DNA of 64,000 bases from an uncultured Bacteroides sp. (GTDB lineage: Bacteria; Bacteroidota; Bacteroidia; Bacteroidales; Bacteroidaceae), in NCBI GenBank assembly GCA_947038155.1, contig CAMQVH010000007.1:1-64000 (forward strand). The letters run 5' to 3'. Under the pieces are notes generated by a model, which saw only the letters and a program-made list of their open reading frames with translations, was not told where the DNA came from and did not search any database. A program made the translations under genes and the position numbers. This document shows positions 30,563 to 39,012 of the stretch, piece by piece. Every line of letters begins with the position of its first letter. The stretch's first letter is position 1.

Positions 30563-31894
30563 CTATTTAAATTCCCAATAATCCAAATTGAAAAGTTTGT
30601 TTCCTTTCTCTCCTTTAAAGCAGAAATAAAGGTCATGTACCCCCTTTGCATTCTTTATCCGGCATGACATCTGCTTATAGATATCCAGTCCTCCTGTCGG
30701 TGATATACTGACACAGCCTATTACCGGACCTTCCGTGCTGTCCAGACGAATTTCTATCATTCCGCCTTTTTCAACACAAGCTGCGCTTACACTGAATCTC
30801 TTTGCTCCTTTCTTTCCAAAGTCGACACCACGCACACACAGATATTCATTATCATCGATATCGGTTATATACAAACCACCATTCTTATGATTTTCAGCTT
30901 TAAGACCATATCCCCAAGCCATTGTTTCGGCTTCCACTCTACGGTAAGGATTAAAGTTTTCAATCTGTTCCAGTTTCGTATCCTGCCAATAAGGCACTTC
31001 CTGAATAGTTCCATCCGGATTATAATGCATTTTTGCAACGGATACCGAACGGCGTTCTTTATGGTCGAAAGTCTCCAGATGAAGCAAATCATAATTTAGG
31101 CCGAACACATAAGAACTGCCTTTATAATCAATAATTCCGGGATGATTCCCTCTGGTTCTTTCCGTTGGACGCATAATATATCCTTTCGTACTCCATGGTC
31201 CGGTAGCTTTGTCACTCATGGCATAGCCAATCCCTTCCGGACAACAAGTAGAAGCGAAAGCCATATAATAACGACCGTTACGTTTATATACCCACGGTCC
31301 TTCCTGATAATGTTCCGGTCTATCAGCCAATTTAACTATTTCCCCCGAATATGAAATCATGTCCTCATTCAACTTTACATAATAAACATTCGGATTGCCC
31401 CAATACATATAAGCTTGCCCGTCATCATCAATAAACACGGTAGGGTCAATATCATCCCAATGCTCCTTTTGCCAAACCAACGGTTTGTTCAAAGGGTCTT
31501 TAAAAGGACCGTAAGGAGAGTCGGATACCAATACGCCAATACCATTACCGTGAATCGGGCAATACATGTAAAACTTACCATTACGCTCGATGACTTGTTC
31601 TGCCCAGGCACCGTTATCACGTTTCACCCAATCAAAACTCTTCAGAGAAGCGACCGCTCCGTGATCGGTCCAATTGACCATATCGGTGGAGGTATAAAGT
31701 AACCAGTCCAACATTTTGAATCCTTCGGCATCATCCTCGTCATGGGTTGTATAAAGGAAAACGGTATCGTTATATACCATCGGAGCCGGATCGGCAGTAT
31801 ATTTTGTCTGTATAATAGGATTTTGTGCAGTTCCCGATGTGGCGGCAGCCATTGCCAACAAAAACGACACGCCTAAAAATTTTAAGTTTCTCAT
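30563..31894 (-). CDS. GH43 glycosidase with C-terminal CBM6-like module
   Basis: A 443-residue secreted enzyme with a signal peptide (about 1-23). GH43 residues: base Asp35 in TADPAPM, Asp150 in IDPTVFIDDD, acid Glu198 in QEGPWVY. A CBM6-like sandwich follows (YRRVEAETMAWGYG to FNLDYWEF). It is the last gene of the GH43-GH31-GH97-GH43 operon, 19 nt after GH97. Paralog of the genes at 10091 and 43361; it probably removes arabinofuranose or xylose from xylan oligosaccharides in the periplasm. Several Cys residues near 210 (STCCPEG) are unlike the paralogs. Confidence 0.92.
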   Translation of the reverse strand: MRNLKFLGVSFLLAMAAATSGTAQNPIIQTKYTADPAPMVYNDTVFLYTTHDEDDAEGFKMLDWLLYTSTDMVNWTDHGAVASLKSFDWVKRDNGAWAEQVIERNGKFYMYCPIHGNGIGVLVSDSPYGPFKDPLNKPLVWQKEHWDDIDPTVFIDDDGQAYMYWGNPNVYYVKLNEDMISYSGEIVKLADRPEHYQEGPWVYKRNGRYYMAFASTCCPEGIGYAMSDKATGPWSTKGYIMRPTERTRGNHPGIIDYKGSSYVFGLNYDLLHLETFDHKERRSVSVAKMHYNPDGTIQEVPYWQDTKLEQIENFNPYRRVEAETMAWGYGLKAENHKNGGLYITDIDDNEYLCVRGVDFGKKGAKRFSVSAACVEKGGMIEIRLDSTEGPVIGCVSISPTGGLDIYKQMSCRIKNAKGVHDLYFCFKGEKGNKLFNLDYWEFK

Positions 31895-31913
31895 ATTCTT
31901 TTATTTTAAATGG

Positions 31914-33890
31914 TTATTGGGTTATCAATACTCCGCCATTGCAAGGAATAGCCAACTGTAATTCTTGTTTCTTTCCTATTTCTATTTGTTTCACACCACC
32001 CTGCAATGCCTTATCATCACTAAACAGTCTCACCTTTTCTCCATTGGAGAACATCGGCAAATTAACTTTAAGTTTCAGTGTTTCCTTCTGCGCATTTACT
32101 CCGGCAATATACCATTTGTCACCATGACGACGGGCAAGAATAACGTATTTACCAGGATAACCGTCAATGAAACGTACCTCATCCCAAGTCGTGGGCACCT
32201 CTTTCATAAAATCAATAGCCCACGACGGAGCATCGGTCAGGTTATTCGGTGCCAGGGCGAAATGCTGTACCGGACTCTGAAATAGCACCGCCGTAGCCAG
32301 TGCGTAGACATCCGATGTCATCCGCCGGCTTCCCCGCGGAGCATTATCCGCATTATAATATTTGTTCAATGCACTACCGCCGAAATCCATGCTACCTACC
32401 GTGTTACGAATAAACGGGTGTAAGGTAGCATTAAAAGCCTCATGATCACAGCTGCCTTGAGAGAAATGAAGATTTTCACTAGCCAATACAGCCTCGCTCG
32501 ATGCGAAGTTAGGATACATACGTTCCCAGCCACGAGGCAAAGTACATCCATGGAAAATAACCAGCAGGCCGTACTCGTTTGCATCCGACAAGATATCTTC
32601 ATACAGCTGCATAGTCATTTGCTTGTCACCTCCGAAAAAGTCAACTTTTATTCCACGGATACCAATGCTTTGCATCCATTTCATCTCCTTGCGTCTGGCT
32701 ATGGCATTATTCATAATCCCGCGCGGAGTTTGCGGAGCATCATTCCAATACCCATTCGAGTTATACCACAAATAAAGAGCTACCCCTTTGTCCTTCCCAT
32801 ATTTAGCCAATTCTTCCATTTTATCACGTCCTATTTGTTTATCCCACAAGGCATCCACCAGCACAGACTGATAGCCCATTGCTGCCGAGAAATCAATATA
32901 CCGGAGTTGCTCTTCATAATTGGTACTTCCATCCATACCGATAATCCAGCTCCATGACCCCTTGCCATACGTATACTCTCCTTTTGCCTGATAAAGCGGT
33001 TTTACAACATCAAAAGGAACCGTTGTCTCCACTATCGGAGCCAAAGTCTTGCCCACAGTGATAGTACGCCAAGGCGTCTCGCCCGGTAACGCTATCCCCG
33101 GAGAAACCGTACCATTCCCATTCGCTTCACCTTCTTGCGGAAATCCGATTGTATACGTTCCTCCTTTGTGTCCCAACAGACGGCTCGCACAATATCCACC
33201 ATTTACTCCCGTTTCGGAAACAAGCACCCAACCGTTATCCCCATTACGGAACAGACAGGGAAATGTGTATCCTTCTCCCCAGCCATTCTTCCCTGCGGCA
33301 TCATCTGCCGTATAAGACGTCTCATAACTTGGAGAAGTACGGGCAAATCCTCCCATCGGTTTACTTTGCGGACAAAGGAAAGTGGTGGTTCCGTCAGGAA
33401 ACACAAATCCTGTGGCTTCTTGCTCAACCACGCAGCTTAGTGTCTCACCTTGCGGATACATCTTATATTTAAAAGCAACATCGTTATTACTTATGCGGAA
33501 TATAACGTCATAAATTGTTTTCCCTTGTTGTGTAAACGAAAATACAGCTTCATTCGCCACATAACGAACCTTGCTCTTTTTAATAGAAGTCAACTCGTAT
33601 GTTTCATCTATTTTATTGGTTGAAACATTCTTCTCCAGCGACATCCCCGATGAGAAATCTCCTATATTTGCAACCATCCCCAATGGAGATGGTTGCAAAA
33701 AGAGAACATTGTCATAACTAACAGAATAAGAAGGTCTTCCATCCGTATCTGAGACTGTTACTACCAGCTTCCCATCAGGACTTGTTACCTGTTTATTTTC
33801 TGCACTTGCAACGCTACTCCCCAATAGCATAGCCATTACTATAAAAAACTTCATCCTATTTCTACTTTTCAGATTCTTTTCTACTGACAT
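31914..33890 (-). CDS. GH97 alpha-glycosidase, predicted retaining type
   Basis: A secreted GH97 enzyme (658 residues from ATG 33890; ATG 33854 gives the cleanest signal peptide MKFFIVMAMLLGSSVASA; a GTG lies at 33896). The family has an N-terminal beta-sandwich, a TIM barrel and a C-terminal beta domain. In GIKVDFFGGD the Asp (residue 417) occupies the place of the nucleophile of retaining GH97 alpha-galactosidases rather than the glutamate base of inverting SusB-type enzymes. Other family blocks: SWSWIIGMDGS, YLWYNSNG, ASSEAVLASEN. In this operon it would remove an alpha-linked side-chain sugar such as galactose from complex xylan. The sugar is inferred. Confidence 0.9.
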   Translation of the reverse strand: MSVEKNLKSRNRMKFFIVMAMLLGSSVASAENKQVTSPDGKLVVTVSDTDGRPSYSVSYDNVLFLQPSPLGMVANIGDFSSGMSLEKNVSTNKIDETYELTSIKKSKVRYVANEAVFSFTQQGKTIYDVIFRISNNDVAFKYKMYPQGETLSCVVEQEATGFVFPDGTTTFLCPQSKPMGGFARTSPSYETSYTADDAAGKNGWGEGYTFPCLFRNGDNGWVLVSETGVNGGYCASRLLGHKGGTYTIGFPQEGEANGNGTVSPGIALPGETPWRTITVGKTLAPIVETTVPFDVVKPLYQAKGEYTYGKGSWSWIIGMDGSTNYEEQLRYIDFSAAMGYQSVLVDALWDKQIGRDKMEELAKYGKDKGVALYLWYNSNGYWNDAPQTPRGIMNNAIARRKEMKWMQSIGIRGIKVDFFGGDKQMTMQLYEDILSDANEYGLLVIFHGCTLPRGWERMYPNFASSEAVLASENLHFSQGSCDHEAFNATLHPFIRNTVGSMDFGGSALNKYYNADNAPRGSRRMTSDVYALATAVLFQSPVQHFALAPNNLTDAPSWAIDFMKEVPTTWDEVRFIDGYPGKYVILARRHGDKWYIAGVNAQKETLKLKVNLPMFSNGEKVRLFSDDKALQGGVKQIEIGKKQELQLAIPCNGGVLITQ

Positions 33891-33911
33891 AATCACACAT
33901 TTTATTTACAA

Positions 33912-36362
33912 TCAAAACTTTACAGAAACTGCCTTCCCACTATAATCAACGCTTTTTTGAGTTCCGTCCTGAAGGGTTACAGTAAACTTACGGTTCTTCA
34001 ACATTCCCTCATACGCACCTTTTCTTGCCCCTATCGTCAATTTACGAGATGCATTATTCCAAGAGATTGGAATTTCCGTATAAGCTCCTTTTTCGTAATT
34101 ATAATTATCAAATTCATCTTCATATAAAATGAAGCTTCCATTCGCACCCGCATACACCTTCAATTCAAGATGATCCCACGGTTTTTCAGTGGCATACTGA
34201 ACTTGTGGACCGACAGGAATGATACTACCCGCTTTTACATACAATGGAATAACATCCAGTGTAGTCTCTTTGGTAATTTCCTTTCCGCCTTCGTGTTTCT
34301 CGTTCGTCCAGAAGTCATACCATAGCGTTCCTGCCGGTAAGTATATGTTAGTAGATTTCGTTTCCCTGAAATCCACAGCAACGTCAGTTTTTGTTTTTTT
34401 CGCTCCATCTCTGTTCCATCCTTCTTCTTCGGAGACTTTTACCACAGCTTCCGGTGTATATTGTGCATGAGCAATCGGAGCCACAAGGATTGATTTTCCA
34501 AACATATATTCGTCATTGATATCCCACACCTTTCTGTCGTCTACAAAATCCATCATCAAAGCACGCATAAAACTCGATTGGCGATTGCTCACTTCCCAAG
34601 AAGTAGAATAAATATAAGGCAACAGAGAGTAACGCAAACCTATCATCTTCTCGATAGCATCATATACAGGCTCGCCCTTCTTTCCGAACTTATAGATTTC
34701 CCTATAAACATCCGCCCCGTGCGAACGCATCATCGGATTGAACGTTCCAAACTGCAACCAACGCACATAAAGTTCCTGATACAATGGATTTTTCGAAGCA
34801 CTATCATCATTCCAGCTTTTATTATAATGTCCTGCAAAAAAGCCACCAATATCACTATTCCAGTGAGGCATACCACACAAAGAAAAGTTTAATCCGGCAG
34901 GAATCTGATTTCTAAAACTCTCCCATGTGGAAGCGACATCACCACTCCATACATTTGCACCATAACGTTGCTGCCCCAAGAATCCGGAACGGGTTAAAAT
35001 AAACACGCGTTTGTCCGAAGTCACTGCACGCTGATGGTCGTAAACTCCTCCGACAGTCATCAACGGATAAGCATTGCGCACCTTACGGAACGAGCCCAGA
35101 TAGGTTTTGGTATCCATATCCTCCGGCTTCCAGTCCAGATGATCGGGTTCGGTAGAGTCCATCCACCAGGCATCCATTCCCAGTTTGAAAATTCCGTCAT
35201 TCAGATATTTCCAATAAATATCACGTGCTTCGGGATTGTAAGCATCATACACTCTTACACCGGAAGGATATTCCATGTTGGGGGGCCATGACTCCAATCC
35301 CGATTGCGGCCAGGTAGTGAAGTTAAACAACATCCCTTTTTTGTCCAATTCTCTATAAGGCTTGGTCATCGGTCCGAATGACGACCAGATAGATATAGCC
35401 ATGTGTGCATTCATCGCATGGACATCCTCAATCATCTTTTGAGGATGATTGAAAGTCGGATTCTGAAAATCCATAGCATTCCACAAATAGTTATGCCCCC
35501 AATATTGCCAGTCCTGAATAATGCCATCCAAAGGAATACCTAATTCACGATATTTACGAACAACGTCTACCACTTCCTCCTGGCTCTTATATCTTTCTTT
35601 ACTTTGCCAGTAACCATAAGTCCATAAAGGAAACATCGGTGCTTGCCCAGTCAAGCTGCGTACCTGTGCTATTACGCCATCGGCATTCTTCCCGTACATG
35701 AAATAATAGTCTACACAGTCACCAACTTCAGAACGGAAAGATGTTTCAACTTCGTTGTCCGTAAAAAGAGTCGGCGAATAGTTATCCCAAAACACACCAT
35801 ATCCTTTAGTAGACTGGAAGAAAGGTGACACATCTTCCACATTTCCCTGTATCAGATTTTTAGTCATGTTCCGCTGAATCATCTTTCCATTTTGCAATTG
35901 CCCCAAACCATAAATGGCTTCCTCCTTATCCAATACAAAAGGTTGATAAACCTGATAAGTTTTTGTCCCGGCATCATCGAAATCGATAAACTGCATACCG
36001 GATTTCTCTGTCAATAACGTCTTGCCATCCTTTGAGAAATAAGAAACAATTCCCGTCCCGGTGTCCACACTGACACTTAGTTCGCTGGTGTTCAATACAA
36101 TCTTATTATCTTGTATATCAGCCTTGAAACTTACCTTTTCGGGTTTGGCAATTACAGAAAGACTCTGTTTTTCATAGGCAACCCCTTCCGGCGACTTTAT
36201 TACTCTCGCCACAGCAGGCGCAAAGAATTGTACTTCTATATCCACTGCATTTACAGTGGTTTTGATGCCGGACGATGTTTTCTGATAGTTCTGTGCGAAT
36301 AAGACATGGGTGCTGAAGCATAAACATATACTCCAAAACAGATGATGTATTTTCATAATCAT
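33912..36362 (-). CDS. GH31 alpha-glycosidase, alpha-xylosidase-like
   Basis: An 816-residue secreted GH31 enzyme. Order: signal peptide (about 1-24), N-terminal beta-sandwich with YGLGQLQNG, TIM barrel, and C-terminal beta domains of the DUF5110 type. Nucleophile Asp402 is in WWMDSTEPD and acid/base Asp475 in WSGDVAST. Motifs PMFPLWTYGYWQSKERY and PLDGIIQDWQYWG are typical of alpha-xylosidase-like members. No PA14 insert is seen. Between GH43 and GH97 in a xylan locus, it is predicted to cleave an alpha-linked xylose or related side chain. Two ATGs (36362, 36356) are possible starts. Confidence 0.93.
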   Translation of the reverse strand: MIMKIHHLFWSICLCFSTHVLFAQNYQKTSSGIKTTVNAVDIEVQFFAPAVARVIKSPEGVAYEKQSLSVIAKPEKVSFKADIQDNKIVLNTSELSVSVDTGTGIVSYFSKDGKTLLTEKSGMQFIDFDDAGTKTYQVYQPFVLDKEEAIYGLGQLQNGKMIQRNMTKNLIQGNVEDVSPFFQSTKGYGVFWDNYSPTLFTDNEVETSFRSEVGDCVDYYFMYGKNADGVIAQVRSLTGQAPMFPLWTYGYWQSKERYKSQEEVVDVVRKYRELGIPLDGIIQDWQYWGHNYLWNAMDFQNPTFNHPQKMIEDVHAMNAHMAISIWSSFGPMTKPYRELDKKGMLFNFTTWPQSGLESWPPNMEYPSGVRVYDAYNPEARDIYWKYLNDGIFKLGMDAWWMDSTEPDHLDWKPEDMDTKTYLGSFRKVRNAYPLMTVGGVYDHQRAVTSDKRVFILTRSGFLGQQRYGANVWSGDVASTWESFRNQIPAGLNFSLCGMPHWNSDIGGFFAGHYNKSWNDDSASKNPLYQELYVRWLQFGTFNPMMRSHGADVYREIYKFGKKGEPVYDAIEKMIGLRYSLLPYIYSTSWEVSNRQSSFMRALMMDFVDDRKVWDINDEYMFGKSILVAPIAHAQYTPEAVVKVSEEEGWNRDGAKKTKTDVAVDFRETKSTNIYLPAGTLWYDFWTNEKHEGGKEITKETTLDVIPLYVKAGSIIPVGPQVQYATEKPWDHLELKVYAGANGSFILYEDEFDNYNYEKGAYTEIPISWNNASRKLTIGARKGAYEGMLKNRKFTVTLQDGTQKSVDYSGKAVSVKF

Positions 36363-36381
36363 GGAATAATAAGGTTGCTAA

Positions 36382-38109
36382 TTAATTACCAACAGATGTT
36401 GCATACAAGCCAATCATTGCTCCTGTAAAGCCACCAGCCACATTGGTAGAAAGAATATCACCGGAAACGGTTCCTCCTACATTGGTAAAACTTTTGCCAT
36501 CAATCGAATAATCAAAACGATAATCATCTCCATTGGCTGCCACTTGCAGTGTCACAGGTTTCTCTATTTCTATTTTCACCTCAGCCAGGACACTCGCTTG
36601 TCCTTTTTCGGTTCTTTGCAGCATCAGGTAATAGTCTTTTCCCTTTTTAGTGATACCGAAAACATAGTGATATCTTTCATTTTGATAACATGTTATACCG
36701 GCAAAGTCTTTCTCGTTTTTCGGCTTGTACTCCATGGTCGCTGCCGCGGTAAATTGATTATGCTGCTGACGGTAGAACAAGGTAGAAGTAGGTTTCACTT
36801 CATTGATATTCGCAGTAAAAGGAATGATGCGCAACCCTTTACCGGTCATATCAACGAAATCTTCACGAGGACCTCTAAGACCGATCCATCTTAAGTCTAA
36901 TGTCTTATCGGAAAAATCATCCTTAAAGACAAAGTTGCCACTAGGCAAATAACCGTTTTTCCCTGTCTGGTTCTCTACTCCCGAAGGCATCTTCAATGTA
37001 GGTTTCATAGGGATAAGCCCATTCTCGAAAACGGGAAATGTTCCGCTCCAGTCCACCGGAAGAATAAAAGTTTCGCGTCCGGTATTCACTCTGTTCTTCT
37101 CATTGGGGCGTATTCCTAAAAATACACCATAATATTTTCCGTCGGGTCCCTCCACTAAGTCTGCATGACCAGCCCAGTCTACTTTATCCGCCCGGTCTGC
37201 AGGAAAATAACGTTGAGTCAAAATAGGATTATTATTTGCCGGAAGATAAGGTCCTTTCGGATGATCACTCACAAAAATGACTTCGCTATGCCAGCCTCCG
37301 GTTCCTCCTTCGGCACACATTAAATAATAACGTCCGTCTTTCTTATAGATATGAGGAGCTTCAATCCATACCGGCTTTTCTTCTATATTGACGCCACCAT
37401 TTACGATGATCCGGTCTGTTCCCGGAACCACTTTATCATTTTCCACATCATAATCCCATATTTTTATGACACGGTGTCCCGAATAACGTTCTTCTCCCTG
37501 AGCAGGAGCATCATTATGCACCACGTATGCCTTGCCATTATCATCAAAGAAAAGGGAAGGATCAATGCCTTCAAATTGAAGTTTGACCGGATCACTCCAG
37601 CCATTCTCCGGATTCTTTGTCTTTACCACCATATTTCCAAAGCCGCCGGAAAATTGAGTGGTTATCATATAGAACGTATCATTATGGGGATTATATCTTA
37701 TAGCAGGAGCATATACACCGGCACTAATACCACAATCTTCAACCTTTAATTGTGACGTTCTGTCCAGCACATGACCGATTTGTTTCCAGTTGACCAAATC
37801 ATTAGAATGGAAAATAGGCACCCCGGGAAACATGGCAAAAGATGAGCACACTAAATAATAATCATTCCCTTTCCGCGTTATACTCGGATCGGGATAGCAA
37901 CCCTGCAAAATAGGATTATAGAACTCACCCGGCTTTAAAGGATTGTTTTGATAAATAGCATCCTCTCCCTGATAAATAAATTGCGTAAAGACAGGAGCAT
38001 TTTTCGTTATTTTACCCTTGCCACTCACCTCCATATTAAAAAACAGCATAAAAGATACGACAAGCGCCACGGATTGCCAACCCGACAAAATCAATTTTAA
38101 TGTTCTCAT
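36382..38109 (-). CDS. GH43 glycosidase with beta-xylosidase C-terminal-type sandwich
   Basis: A 575-residue secreted paralog of the gene at 28615. GH43 residues: base Asp74 in CYPDPSI, Asp183 in GIDPSLFFDDNG, acid Glu250 in WIEAPHIY (the 28615 paralog has EGPH). The C-terminal domain (about 395-575) is a concanavalin-like sandwich ending GFTGAMIGLYAT. The N-terminus looks like a signal peptide (about 1-30) without a clear lipobox, so it is probably periplasmic while its paralog is a lipoprotein. First gene of the second operon, 19 nt before GH31, and placed behind the operator array at 38158-38265. Confidence 0.92.
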   Translation of the reverse strand: MRTLKLILSGWQSVALVVSFMLFFNMEVSGKGKITKNAPVFTQFIYQGEDAIYQNNPLKPGEFYNPILQGCYPDPSITRKGNDYYLVCSSFAMFPGVPIFHSNDLVNWKQIGHVLDRTSQLKVEDCGISAGVYAPAIRYNPHNDTFYMITTQFSGGFGNMVVKTKNPENGWSDPVKLQFEGIDPSLFFDDNGKAYVVHNDAPAQGEERYSGHRVIKIWDYDVENDKVVPGTDRIIVNGGVNIEEKPVWIEAPHIYKKDGRYYLMCAEGGTGGWHSEVIFVSDHPKGPYLPANNNPILTQRYFPADRADKVDWAGHADLVEGPDGKYYGVFLGIRPNEKNRVNTGRETFILPVDWSGTFPVFENGLIPMKPTLKMPSGVENQTGKNGYLPSGNFVFKDDFSDKTLDLRWIGLRGPREDFVDMTGKGLRIIPFTANINEVKPTSTLFYRQQHNQFTAAATMEYKPKNEKDFAGITCYQNERYHYVFGITKKGKDYYLMLQRTEKGQASVLAEVKIEIEKPVTLQVAANGDDYRFDYSIDGKSFTNVGGTVSGDILSTNVAGGFTGAMIGLYATSVGN

Positions 38110-38157
38110 AATATCACTTTTTATTTTCTATAATTTTCTGTTCCATAGTAGTGTTTG

Positions 38158-38265
38158 CAAATGTATCGATTCGGTTTTATCATATATGTAGAATCATGCT
38201 ACAGGCATCTATATATAGGTTACATTTATCACAGACACGTAACATTCTTCTTTTTCGATGTTACA
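38158..38265 (-). promoter_or_regulatory. Operator array and promoter before the GH43-GH31-GH97-GH43 operon
   Basis: Heptamers at 38197 (TGCTACA), 38218 (GGTTACA), 38238 (CGTAACA, degenerate) and 38259 (TGTTACA) have spacing 21, 20 and 21. The innermost is 31 nt from CAAATGTA (38158-38165), i.e. TACATTTG on the minus strand, a TAnnTTTG match. Same order and spacing as the array at 30436. Likely HTCS binding sites. Confidence 0.67.
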
Positions 38266-38357
38266 CCAGTCTTAAATCCATAAAATGATAAGAGGTATGT
38301 CAGATTGAAAAGACAACTAAGGACAGTTGCCTGTGGAATGGGAGGATTTCACGATAA

Positions 38358-38635
38358 GTATTAATGGAAAGGATCTGATCTATTAATAATAAACTTGCTC
38401 CCTATTAATTGAAAACTTCTGCAACTCAGTATATAAACTTGTTTTTTCTTAATTACAATCTATAATTGCAAGCTTTGTTTATAAAAACAGAACTTGCAAT
38501 TATATAAACGCAAGCTTCATTTATAAAAACAAAACTTGCGTTTATAGTTTGCAATAGGCGCAAAACAACTTTACCAGTAACTAAAAACAAGTTTACCGGT
38601 AATGAAGAGAAACTTTTCTATTAATGAATCAGACG
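38358..38635. repeat. Degenerate 22-bp tandem repeat region
   Basis: Units such as CTATTAATAATAAACTTGCTCC recur at 38358, 38380, 38402 and 38424 in 22-bp steps, with AAACTT at 38391, 38413 and 38435. A second run starting TTT recurs at 38548, 38570, 38592 and 38614. Between them lie two palindromes. There is no coding frame. A similar 22-bp array occurs at 52761. Confidence 0.65.
38461..38546. repeat. Two adjacent palindromes with near-identical loops
   Basis: Perfect 12-bp arms TATAATTGCAAG/CTTGCAATTATA (38461-38472 and 38493-38504) and TATAAACGCAAG/CTTGCGTTTATA (38503-38514 and 38535-38546). Each encloses a 20-nt loop of almost the same sequence (TTTATAAAAACA core). The arms changed in a compensated way, so pairing is preserved. 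Confidence 0.75.
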
Positions 38636-38869
38636 TGAAGTAGCTCTATATATCTCATAGGATAGAGAGGCAAACAAGGGCATTTGACTATGAGAAATAC
38701 CTTGATATGCCCCCAAATAGGATGAGAGTAAGAATAAAATAAGGAGGAAAAGTATGAGAAATGAATTTCCGGAAAGTATTTCTCATAAGGAACACACCTG
38801 ATAATTTGCGTATTATCTAAAATGATGAGAATATGAGAAATAAAAGAAGAAAATCTTTTCTAGTAGGAA

Positions 38870-38946
38870 GCTGTCTAAAAAGTCGGTTCTATTAAATTCT
38901 CCTCCTTCAGGAAAGAGTTAGAGTTATTAACGACTTTTTAGACAGC
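38870..38946. mobile_element. Possible MITE-like element or large hairpin
   Basis: Perfect 16-bp inverted repeats, GCTGTCTAAAAAGTCG at 38870-38885 and its complement at 38931-38946, flank 45 bp without coding capacity. It lies 66 nt past the GH3 stop, so it may also serve as a terminator. The ends resemble insertion-sequence termini common in Bacteroides, but no transposase is present. Confidence 0.5.
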
Positions 38947-39012
38947 CTCTTATTTATATCAGCAGTAGAAAGTAAATAATTCCAATGAATCGGATAAAAT
39001 CAGGAGGTATGA

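Larger units (their letters stand above)
38110..39012. other. 903-bp intergenic region between two PUL operons
   Basis: Contains the promoter and operator array of the GH43-GH31 operon on the left, the 22-bp repeat region and palindromes in the middle, and the 16-bp inverted repeat on the right. Near 38742 an AGGAGG lies 6 nt before an ATG that opens a 15-codon frame (38754-38801), too short to call. No larger gene is supported. Confidence 0.6.
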
